Source: DASZYF01 sp035545535 | Lineage (GTDB): Bacteria > Actinomycetota > Actinomycetes > Mycobacteriales > CAJCIY01 | Assembly (NCBI GenBank): GCA_035545535.1 | Contig: DASZYF010000124.1 | Location: 1-33,675 of the forward strand | Direction: 5' to 3' | DNA: 33,675 nt | Shown here: positions 21,715 to 28,575 of the stretch, one piece after another | Layout: each line of letters opens with the position of its first letter | Position numbering within the stretch: position 1 is the first letter of the stretch | The notes under the pieces: generated by a model | What the model was told of the DNA's origin: nothing | What the model saw: the letters and a program-made list of their open reading frames with translations, nothing else | The model's database searches: none | Position numbers and translations under genes: made by a program

Positions 21715-24069
21715 GTGCCGGGAACCGTGCGCCGGGCCGCGTTCGGCCGTGCCTCGGAGGAGCCGTACCGCCGCCGCACCAGCGACGTCGCCCGGCTCGT
21801 CATCGCCGCCGCCGCGGTGGCGTTGCTCGCCCGCCGGTCCGACCACGTGTCCGCGTTCTCCCGCGATGTGTTCCGCGCCTTCAACGACCTGCCCGACGGC
21901 CTCCGCGACACCGCGAACGTCCTCTACGGCCTCGGCGCGCTGTGGGCGGTCGCCACGGTCGGCACGGCGGCCCTCGTGGCGCGTCGCTGGCGCCTCGCGC
22001 GCGACCTCGCCGTGGCCGGGCTCGCCGGCTGGCTGGTCGCTCGCGGGCTGGGCCTGGAGCTGGCCGAAGGGAGCCTTCGCCACATCGTGCGCGCGCACGT
22101 GACGCCGCGGTTCCCGAACGTCCGGCTGACCGTTGTCGTCGCGGTGGTGGCCGCCGCCGCGCCGTTCCTCACCCGTGGCGTGCGCCGCGTCAGCTGGCTC
22201 ATCGTCCTGCTCATGATCCCGAGCGCGCTCTACCTCGGCGTCGCGCTCCCCCGCTCGATCGCCTGCGCGGTCGTGCTCGGCTGGGGCATCGCGGCCGCAG
22301 CGCACGTCGCGTTCGGCTCGCCGGGCGGGCGGCCGACGATGGAGCAGGTACGCCACGCGCTCGCCGCTGTCGGCATCGACGCGCACGACATCGCGCTCGC
22401 ACCCGTGCAGCCGCACGAGCACACGCTCGTCGAGGCGAAGGATGCGACGGGACCGATCGTCGTCGCGGTGCTCGGGCGCGACGAGACCGACGCGCGCGTC
22501 GTCAGCAAGCTGTGGCGCTTCCTCTACTACAAGGACTCCGGCCCGGACCTCTACCTCTCGCGGCAGCAGGAGCTCGAGCACCAGGCCTACGTGACGCTGC
22601 TCGCGCGCGACGCCGGCGTGCGGGTGTCGACCATCCTCGCGGTCGGGACGGGCGGCCCGGCGACCGCGATCCTGGCGCAGCGCGACGTCGGTGGACCCGC
22701 GCTCAACACCCTGACGGCCGACACGCTCACGCAGGACGCGCTCGTCGACCTGTGGTCCCAGGTCGTCAAGCTGCACGGCGCGCGCATCGCGCACGGACGC
22801 CTCAACACCAGCCGCATCCGGCTGTCCGCCGACGGCCCGGCGCTCGTCGGCTTCAGCTTCGCCTTGACGAGTGCGCAACCGCACGAGTGCGCCGCGGACG
22901 TGGCCGAGCTGCTCGCCACCACGTCGGTGATCGTCGGTCCCGATCGCGCGCTCGGTGCTGCCCTCACGGCCCTCGGCCCGGAGCAGCTGGCCGACGCCCT
23001 GCCGCTCCTGCAGCCCGCGGCGCTGACGCGCGAGGGCCGCCGGATCGCGGGCCACGGGAAGCACGAGCTGGACAAGCACCTCGACGCGCTGCGCACCGGC
23101 GGAGCCGCGGCCGCGCAGTGCAAGGAACCCGAGCTCGAGCAGCTGCAGCGCGTCCGGCCGGCGAACCTCGCGCTCGCGATCGGGACGCTCATCGGCGTCG
23201 GCGCGTTGCTGTCCGCGGTCGGTGACCCGTCGGTGCTCGGCCATGCGCTCACCCGCGCGCACCCGCTGCCACTGGTCATCGCCCTCGTGCTGTCGCTCGC
23301 GACGACCGTCGGCTACGCGATCGCACTCGCCGGAGCCGTGCCACGCCGGCTCCCGTTCTGGCCGGGCGTCGAGCTGCAGAGCGCGGGCGTCTTCTCCAAC
23401 CTCGCGCTGCCGTTCGGCAGCACCGCGCTGCAGGTGCGCTTCCTGCAGCGGCAGGGCATCGACACTGCGACGGCCGTCGCGGCCGGCGGCATCGCCACCG
23501 TGTTCGGCACCGCCGCGCAGGCCGCCGTGTTCGGTGTCGCGACGGCCGCCGCACCGCAGCGCGTGCACGTCGGCTCGATCCCCAAGGGGGCGGTCGTCAC
23601 GCTGCTCGGAGTGCTGCTCGGGGTGATCCTCGTCGCATCGGCGGTGCTGCTCTCCGTGCCGGCGCTGCGCAAGCGGTTCGTGCCGCCGATCGCGCGGGGC
23701 GTGCACGAGCTGCTCGACGTGCTGCGCTCACCACGGCAGCTCGGCCTGCTGCTCGGCGGCAGCGCGCTGTCGTGCGTGCTGTTCGGGCTCGCGCTGACGA
23801 GCTGCTTGTACGCGGTGGGCGAGCACCCGTCGCCTTTCGGCGTCATCGCCGCGAACGTCGGGGTGTCGCTCGTGGCCGCGCTGGTGCCGTTCCCCGGCGG
23901 CGGCACCGCCGTCGCGAGCGTCGGGCTGTCGGGCGCCCTCGTGTCGCTCGGCGTCAGCGAGACCGACGCGGTGGCCGCAGTCCTGCTGCACCAGCTCCTG
24001 ACGAAGTACGTGCCGGCGATCCCCGGCTGGCTCGCCCTGCGCACCCTGATGAAGCACGACGAGCTCTGA
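21715..24069 (+). CDS. Flippase-like membrane protein: N-terminal helices, degenerate kinase-like domain, LPG-synthase TM domain
   Basis: A 784-aa integral membrane protein of the lysylphosphatidylglycerol synthase TM (UPF0104) group. The first 190 residues hold four to five hydrophobic helices reminiscent of PAP2-type proteins. The middle (about 200-430) is cytoplasmic and kinase-like: the loop LHGARIAHGRLNTSRIRL parallels an HRD-N catalytic loop and LVGFSFA parallels DFG, but the catalytic Asp residues are replaced. The last 320 residues carry about eight helices ending in the family motif VPFPGGGTAVASVGLSG and LLTKYVPAIPGWLAL. The role is probably lipid-related transport; the aminoacyltransferase domain of MprF is absent. 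Starts at GTG 21607, 21676 and 21715 are all open; 21715 leaves room for the promoter repeat upstream and removes a low-complexity leader. Confidence 0.88.
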   Translation: MPGTVRRAAFGRASEEPYRRRTSDVARLVIAAAAVALLARRSDHVSAFSRDVFRAFNDLPDGLRDTANVLYGLGALWAVATVGTAALVARRWRLARDLAVAGLAGWLVARGLGLELAEGSLRHIVRAHVTPRFPNVRLTVVVAVVAAAAPFLTRGVRRVSWLIVLLMIPSALYLGVALPRSIACAVVLGWGIAAAAHVAFGSPGGRPTMEQVRHALAAVGIDAHDIALAPVQPHEHTLVEAKDATGPIVVAVLGRDETDARVVSKLWRFLYYKDSGPDLYLSRQQELEHQAYVTLLARDAGVRVSTILAVGTGGPATAILAQRDVGGPALNTLTADTLTQDALVDLWSQVVKLHGARIAHGRLNTSRIRLSADGPALVGFSFALTSAQPHECAADVAELLATTSVIVGPDRALGAALTALGPEQLADALPLLQPAALTREGRRIAGHGKHELDKHLDALRTGGAAAAQCKEPELEQLQRVRPANLALAIGTLIGVGALLSAVGDPSVLGHALTRAHPLPLVIALVLSLATTVGYAIALAGAVPRRLPFWPGVELQSAGVFSNLALPFGSTALQVRFLQRQGIDTATAVAAGGIATVFGTAAQAAVFGVATAAAPQRVHVGSIPKGAVVTLLGVLLGVILVASAVLLSVPALRKRFVPPIARGVHELLDVLRSPRQLGLLLGGSALSCVLFGLALTSCLYAVGEHPSPFGVIAANVGVSLVAALVPFPGGGTAVASVGLSGALVSLGVSETDAVAAVLLHQLLTKYVPAIPGWLALRTLMKHDEL

Positions 24070-24188
24070 GCCTCGGATCGGGCCGCGTCCGGAGATGACA
24101 GTGCGCTAAGAGGCGCACATCTTGCACACACCTGATCAACACACCATGGGAGGACGCGGATCGACCGCGCGAGGAGGCACTGGTCCGC
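24070..24188 (+). promoter_or_regulatory. Region between the flippase-like and DUF347 genes, with a 6-bp hairpin
   Basis: gtgcgc (24101-24106) and gcgcac (24113-24118) form a perfect stem with a taagag loop, 32 bp after the flippase-like stop. It can be a weak terminator or an operator. GAGGAGG (24171-24177) lies 11 nt before the ATG of the DUF347 gene. An earlier ATG at 24146 is out of frame. Confidence 0.4.
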
Positions 24189-24977
24189 ATGCTCAACGCC
24201 GTCACGGAACGGTTGTGGGCCGAACCGGTCGCGGCGAAGGTGCCGAAGATCATCGCGCTGTTCTGGGTGGTCAAGGTGCTCACGACCGCCGGCGGCGAGG
24301 CGACCTCGGACTACCTCACCCGGTACGGGAACTTCGTGGGCGGCGGCCTCGAGGTCGGCGTGTTCGTCATCGGCGTCGTCCTGCAGGCCGGCACGACCCG
24401 GTACCGCGCCTTCGCGTACTGGTGGCTCGCCTTCTCCATCGCCATCTTCGGGACCGGCGTCGCCGACTTCATCCACCTCGACCTGCACCTGTCCTACCTG
24501 GAGACGACGGTGCTGTGGGCAGCGGTGCTCGCCGGGGTGTTCGTGCTGTGGCACCGCTACGAGGGCACGCTGTCGATCCACAGCGTGCACACGCGGCGCC
24601 GCGAGCTCTTCTACTGGTCGACCGTGTTCGCGACGTTCGCGCTCGGCACGGCGCTGGGCGACTACACCGCGATCGTCCTCAACCTCGGCTTCATCGGCTC
24701 GTGCGTGCTCTTCGGCGTGCTGATCGTGCTGCCCGGCATCGCGCACTGGAAGGCCGGGCTCGGAGCGGTCGCGGCGTTCTGGTCCTCCTACGTGCTGACG
24801 CGTCCGTTGGGCGCGTCGATCGCGGACTACTTCGACAAGCCGAAGGTGCTCAGCGGCGCGGGCATCGGTGACGGGCCGGTCGCCGTCACCTGCTTCCTCG
24901 CCGTGCTCGCCCTCGTCGGCTACCTCACGATCGCCCGGCCCGACGTGCACCAGGGCCTCGACGAGGCCGAGGTCTGA
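24189..24977 (+). CDS. DUF347-repeat (COG4705-type) membrane protein
   Basis: A 262-aa polytopic membrane protein that I recognise as the COG4705/DUF347 group. Four internal repeats follow one plan, an aromatic-rich helix ending in a small-residue segment and an acidic residue: FWVVKVLTTAGGEATSDYL (24-42), YWWLAFSIAIFGTGVADF (77-94), YWSTVFATFALGTALGDYT (142-160) and FWSSYVLTRPLGASIADYF (197-215). Asp41, Asp93, Asp159 and Asp213 recur at the same place, suggesting a fourfold acidic site within the membrane. No function is known to me. The next gene, 93 bp downstream on the same strand, is a ZIP metal transporter, which makes a link to metal ions plausible but unproven. ATG 24189 is chosen with GAGGAGG upstream. 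Confidence 0.88.
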   Translation: MLNAVTERLWAEPVAAKVPKIIALFWVVKVLTTAGGEATSDYLTRYGNFVGGGLEVGVFVIGVVLQAGTTRYRAFAYWWLAFSIAIFGTGVADFIHLDLHLSYLETTVLWAAVLAGVFVLWHRYEGTLSIHSVHTRRRELFYWSTVFATFALGTALGDYTAIVLNLGFIGSCVLFGVLIVLPGIAHWKAGLGAVAAFWSSYVLTRPLGASIADYFDKPKVLSGAGIGDGPVAVTCFLAVLALVGYLTIARPDVHQGLDEAEV

Positions 24978-25060
24978 CCGCCGCCCCGAGAGCCGGGTGC
25001 GATGTCCGGTGGGCGTTGCACTTGCCGAACAAGGATAAGGGCAGGTTTACTTGATCCCGG

Positions 25061-25066
25061 AGGAGG
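25061..25066 (+). promoter_or_regulatory. Ribosome binding site AGGAGG of the ZIP transporter gene
   Basis: AGGAGG four bases before GTG 25071 decides the start of the ZIP transporter. An in-frame ATG at 25002 would add 23 Cys/Arg-rich residues that do not look like a ZIP N-terminus. TTGCCG (25023-25028) and TTTACT (25046-25051), 17 bp apart, form a weak candidate promoter just upstream. Confidence 0.75.
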
Positions 25067-25070
25067 ATCC

Positions 25071-25949
25071 GTGACCCTGTCGAAGACGCTGCTGCTCGGC
25101 CTGATCGCCGGCATCACGATCGTGCTCGGCCTGCCGGTCGGCCGGCTGCGCCGTCCCGCCCCCGCGCTGTCCGCGCTGCTCAACGCGATCGCCGTCGGTG
25201 TCCTGCTCTTCCTCGTCTGGGACGTCCTCTCCGCCGGCTGGGAGCCGGTCGACGCCGCGCTCGGGGCGGTGCACGACCACACCGGCGGCCTCGCCCCGGT
25301 CTTCGGCTACGGCGCGCTGTTCGTCGGCGGTCTCGCGGTGGGCCTGCTGTCGCTCGTCGCCTACGAGCGTTGGATGGCGAACGCGACGCGGAAGCGGCCA
25401 CGCTTCGGCCCCGGCGCGATGACGGTCGGCGAGCTCGACCGCCCGTCGGTGATGCGTCGCGTCACCGCGACCGACGGCCAGCGGCTCGCGCTGCTCATCG
25501 CGGTCGGCATCGGTCTGCACAACTTCGCCGAGGGCCTGGCGATCGGCCAGGCGGCGGCGCGCAGCGAGATCGCGCTCGCCGTGCTGCTGGTCATCGGCTT
25601 CGGCCTGCACAACGCGACCGAGGGATTCGGCATCGTCGCCCCGCTCGCGGCCGAGGCAGCGTCGGCGGACGGCCCGGTCGAACGCCCCTCGTGGGGCCGG
25701 CTGCTCGGGCTCGCCGCGATCGGCGGCGGCCCCACGTTCCTCGGCACATGGGTGGGCCACGGCTTCACCAGCGATGCGCTGAGCGTGATCTTCCTGACGC
25801 TGGCCGCCGGCTCGATCATCTACGTGATCGTGCAGCTGCTCGGCGTCGCGTCGAAGCTCAAGCGCCCCGACCTGCTCGCCTACGGGATGCTCATCGGGCT
25901 CGTGGCCGGGTTCGCCACCGACGCCGTCGTCACCGCCGCCGGCGTCTGA
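25071..25949 (+). CDS. ZIP family metal transporter
   Basis: A 292-aa membrane protein of the ZIP family, which moves zinc, iron, manganese or related divalent cations into the cytoplasm. The two metal-binding helices are diagnostic: GLHNFAEGLAIG (His150, Asn151, Glu154) and GLHNATEGFGIV (His180, Asn181, Glu184), close to the HNxxEG pattern of ZupT/GufA-type members. About eight hydrophobic segments are visible, and the loop between helices 3 and 4 is short and basic rather than histidine-rich. An HDH at 68-70 may bind metal. The metal cannot be assigned. It follows the DUF347 gene by 93 bp and has its own ribosome binding site, so co-transcription is likely. It converges on the P450 gene. 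Confidence 0.93.
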   Translation: MTLSKTLLLGLIAGITIVLGLPVGRLRRPAPALSALLNAIAVGVLLFLVWDVLSAGWEPVDAALGAVHDHTGGLAPVFGYGALFVGGLAVGLLSLVAYERWMANATRKRPRFGPGAMTVGELDRPSVMRRVTATDGQRLALLIAVGIGLHNFAEGLAIGQAAARSEIALAVLLVIGFGLHNATEGFGIVAPLAAEAASADGPVERPSWGRLLGLAAIGGGPTFLGTWVGHGFTSDALSVIFLTLAAGSIIYVIVQLLGVASKLKRPDLLAYGMLIGLVAGFATDAVVTAAGV

Positions 25950-25957
25950 CGCACCCG

Positions 25958-25969
25958 CCCCTGCAGGGG
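25958..25969. terminator. CCCCTGCAGGGG palindrome between convergent ZIP and P450 genes
   Basis: A 12-bp perfect palindrome lies in the 39-bp gap between the ZIP stop and the P450 stop. As RNA it gives a 4-bp GC stem with a TGCA loop, extendable through a bulge (G before, C after). This is the only structure in the gap and may serve as a weak bidirectional terminator. Confidence 0.4.
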
Positions 25970-25988
25970 GGCTCCGACCGCCGTGCGT

Positions 25989-27284
25989 TCACCGGCGCCG
26001 ATAGGCCGCCGGGCAGGGTCCGGACGGCCGTGCGACGCCGCCGATCTGCGCGGCCACCGGCTGCGGGTGGTCCGGCCACCCGGCGGTGAGCTCGTAGCGA
26101 CCCAGCAGCCGGGTCAGCGACGCGACCATCGCGGCGAGCGAGAAGGGCTGCGCCGGGCACGTGTGCTTGCCGTGGCCGAACGCCGTCACCAGCTCGGGCA
26201 CGGGCAGCGGCGGGCGCACGACCCGCCACCGGCTCCACCGTGCGGGTTCCCAGCCGTCGAGCCCCGGTGCCGGGCCGGTGTTCGTGAGCGGCAGCAGCGT
26301 CGCGATCGTGACGCCGGCGCTCACCGCGTGGACGGTGCCACCGACGTCGAGCTCCACGGCAGCGAGCACGTAGCGGGACATGATCGAGCGCTGCGCGAGC
26401 CGCGTCGACTCGAGCGCGCACCGTTCGGCGTGCTCACGGTCGCCGGCGGCGACGCGCGCGGCGTCGTCGGGGTGCTCGAGCAGATCGACGAGCGCCCAGC
26501 CGAGCGCCGCGAGCAGGTTCGACATCGAGGCGACGTGCAGCAGCGCGACGTCGAGCGCGACGCCGGTGCGACGCACCTCCGGTGCCTCGCCGTCCCACGC
26601 CGCGGCGATGCGCACGAACAGCGGGTGCGCGGCCACGTTCGCGGCGTCCAGGTCGTCGAGCGCGGCACCGACGACGTCCGCCACGACGGCGATCGCCCGA
26701 CGTTCGGGAGCGAACCCGGCCGCCGCGACCGCGACCATCGCGTCCGGGTGCACGAACGCGTCGGACCCGTCGAGGGCGTCGAACGCCGTGGACAGCCGGT
26801 CGAACCGCTCGCCCTCACCGCAGCCCGGCCCCGCCCAGGACGCGAGCCCGAGGCGGTGGCCCAGCCGGCGGGTCAGCGTGAAGACGTCGAGCGTTCCGTC
26901 ATCGCCCAGCTCGGCGACCGTTGCGTCGAGCGCGGCCTCGAGGTTAGCCAGGTACGTCGCGACGTCGGCCCGGCTGAACAGGTCGTGCGGGAACGTGCGC
27001 CGGCCGGCGAACACCTCCGGCGGCAGCTTGCGGCGCAGCATGCGCCAGTCGGCGATCCCCTTGCTCGCCTGCTCCTCCGGCAGCCGGTAGAACGACGCGA
27101 CGCCGACCGGTGAGAACGTGAACAGGTAGCGGTCCGGCCCGCTGTCGACGACGAACGTGTCGCCGTGCTCCCGGCGCGCTTTCCCCAGCGCGGCCACCGG
27201 GTCGGGCACGTCGGCGTCCCACGGCAGGGCGACGCCCGCCACGACGGGCGGCAGCGGGTCGATGCCCGGCGCCGCCACGCGCAC
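25989..27284 (-). CDS. Cytochrome P450 with atypical I-helix
   Basis: A 431-aa soluble haem-thiolate monooxygenase-like protein. The K-helix ExxR motif is ESTR (292-295), the PERF-like segment is WEPARW (345-350) and the haem loop is FGHGKHTCPAQPF with Cys376 as axial ligand. The I-helix reads HVASMSNLLAALGWAL, so the usual acid-alcohol pair (D/E-T) is replaced by Ser-Asn, as in the ASQGN-type I-helices of CYP7/CYP8-like enzymes. No transmembrane anchor, ferredoxin or ferredoxin reductase gene is nearby, so the redox partner and reaction are unknown. GTG 27284 or GTG 27278 is the likely start; the frame is open further upstream but reads low-complexity sequence overlapping the next gene. It is divergent from the REC-EAL gene. 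Confidence 0.9.
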   Translation of the reverse strand: MRVAAPGIDPLPPVVAGVALPWDADVPDPVAALGKARREHGDTFVVDSGPDRYLFTFSPVGVASFYRLPEEQASKGIADWRMLRRKLPPEVFAGRRTFPHDLFSRADVATYLANLEAALDATVAELGDDGTLDVFTLTRRLGHRLGLASWAGPGCGEGERFDRLSTAFDALDGSDAFVHPDAMVAVAAAGFAPERRAIAVVADVVGAALDDLDAANVAAHPLFVRIAAAWDGEAPEVRRTGVALDVALLHVASMSNLLAALGWALVDLLEHPDDAARVAAGDREHAERCALESTRLAQRSIMSRYVLAAVELDVGGTVHAVSAGVTIATLLPLTNTGPAPGLDGWEPARWSRWRVVRPPLPVPELVTAFGHGKHTCPAQPFSLAAMVASLTRLLGRYELTAGWPDHPQPVAAQIGGVARPSGPCPAAYRRR

Positions 27285-27384
27285 AGCATCGCAGGTGCGC
27301 GGCCGGAGACAGGGGGTGGCCGCTCCCCCGCGCACAGCCACCCGGCTACGGTTGAGCGGAGCCGGCAGGGGGTTGTGAGGGACG
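27285..27384. promoter_or_regulatory. Divergent P450 / REC-EAL promoter region
   Basis: One hundred bases separate the two starts. GAGGG (27376-27380 area) precedes ATG 27385. TACGGT at 27347-27352 could be a -10 element for the plus-strand genes, but no TTGAC-like -35 lies at normal spacing. No clear operator was seen. Confidence 0.25.
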
Positions 27385-28575
27385 ATGTCCGAGCTCGGAG
27401 ATCTCACGATCCTGGCCGTCGAGGACAACGACTTCCAGCGGCTGGCCGTCGTCCGCCTCCTCGAGGCAGCCGGGGTCGGTCGCGTGCTGCAGGCCGCCGA
27501 CGGCGCCGAGGGCCTCGAGGTGCTGCGCAGCTTCGCGGTGACGCCCGACATCGTGCTGTCCGACGTCGACATGCCCGGCATGGACGGCATCGAGTTCCTC
27601 CGCCACGTCGCCGCGGGCCGACTGGCCCGGGCGGTCGCGGTCAACAGCAGCCTCGACGCCTCGATGCTGGCGGCCATCGAATCCATGGCCAAGGGCTACG
27701 GGTTGCAGGTGCTCGGCGCGCTGGAGAAGCCGCTGACCGCCGAGCGGCTGAGCGCGCTGCTCGCCAGCTACCGGATCGAGGCCACCGATGCGGGGGCCGG
27801 CCACGAGCAGCACGACCCCGCCTGTCTGCGGGCGGCCATCGCCTCGCGTGAGCTGCGCCCGTGGTTCCAGCCCAAGGTCCGGCTGGCCACCGGCGAGGCG
27901 TGCGGCGTCGAGGCCCTGGTCCGGTGGGTCCGGGCGGACGGCACCACCGTCCCACCCGGCGCGTTCCTGCCGGACGTCGAGCAGCACGGGCTCATCGACC
28001 TCCTCACCGAGAGCGTGCTCGCGCAGACCTGCGAGCAGCTCGCCGGGTGGTGCGCCGCCGGGCTCACGCTCACCGCGTCGGTGAACCTGTCGATGGGCGG
28101 GCTCGACGACGTGCAGGTGGCCGACCGCTACTGCGCGGTCGTCGCGGACCACGGAGTGCAGGCCGCGCAGCTGACGTTCGAGCTGACCGAGACGGCGGTC
28201 GCCAGCAACCTCGCCCGCTCGCTGGACGTGCTGACCCGCCTGCGGCTGCGCGGGTTCGGCCTGTCGATCGACGACTTCGGCACCGGCTACAGCTCGCTGG
28301 CGCAGCTGCGGCAGATGCCGTTCACCGAGCTGAAGGTCGACCAGTCGTTCGTGCGCCGCGCGCACCAGGACCCGCGGCGCCGGGCCATGGTCGAGACCAG
28401 CCTCGACCTCGCCCGACGGCTCAACCTGCGCACCGTCGCGGAGGGCGTCGAGGAGCGCGCGGAGTGGGACCTGCTGGCCGAGCTGGGCACCGACGAGGTG
28501 CAGGGCTACTTCGTCGCCCGACCGATGCCCGGCGAAGACATCCCCGAGTGGTCCGCCTCGTGGAGCAGAGGGTGA
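27385..28575 (+). CDS. Response regulator with EAL c-di-GMP phosphodiesterase output
   Basis: A 396-aa cytoplasmic protein that should hydrolyse cyclic di-GMP under control of phosphorylation. The receiver domain (7-130) has the acidic pair Glu13/Asp14, phosphoacceptor Asp60 in SDVDMPGMDG, Ser88 and Lys115. The EAL domain (145-390) keeps the residues expected for activity: EALVRW with Glu176, SVNLS with Asn234, FELTET with Glu266, IDDFGTGYSSL with Asp296/Asp297, LKVD with Lys317 and Asp319, VAEGVE with Glu353 and QGYF with Gln373. No GGDEF domain is present. Its stop overlaps the start of the hybrid histidine kinase gene (GTGA), so the pair is probably translationally coupled and the kinase is its likely phosphate donor. 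Confidence 0.95.
   Translation: MSELGDLTILAVEDNDFQRLAVVRLLEAAGVGRVLQAADGAEGLEVLRSFAVTPDIVLSDVDMPGMDGIEFLRHVAAGRLARAVAVNSSLDASMLAAIESMAKGYGLQVLGALEKPLTAERLSALLASYRIEATDAGAGHEQHDPACLRAAIASRELRPWFQPKVRLATGEACGVEALVRWVRADGTTVPPGAFLPDVEQHGLIDLLTESVLAQTCEQLAGWCAAGLTLTASVNLSMGGLDDVQVADRYCAVVADHGVQAAQLTFELTETAVASNLARSLDVLTRLRLRGFGLSIDDFGTGYSSLAQLRQMPFTELKVDQSFVRRAHQDPRRRAMVETSLDLARRLNLRTVAEGVEERAEWDLLAELGTDEVQGYFVARPMPGEDIPEWSASWSRG

Noticed and set aside
21523..23706. Upstream extension of the DUF6351 frame, antisense to the flippase-like gene
   Set aside because: A strong ribosome binding site and signal peptide fix the start at 21522; the extension is charged low-complexity sequence.
25021..25060. 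Iron or manganese regulator (DtxR-type) box before the ZIP gene
   Set aside because: The AAGG/AGGTTTAC bases only loosely resemble the consensus, and no dyad symmetry is seen.
27861..28571. Upstream extension of the hybrid kinase frame inside the REC-EAL gene
   Set aside because: It is a shadow of the EAL domain in another frame; GTG 28572 overlaps the REC-EAL stop.
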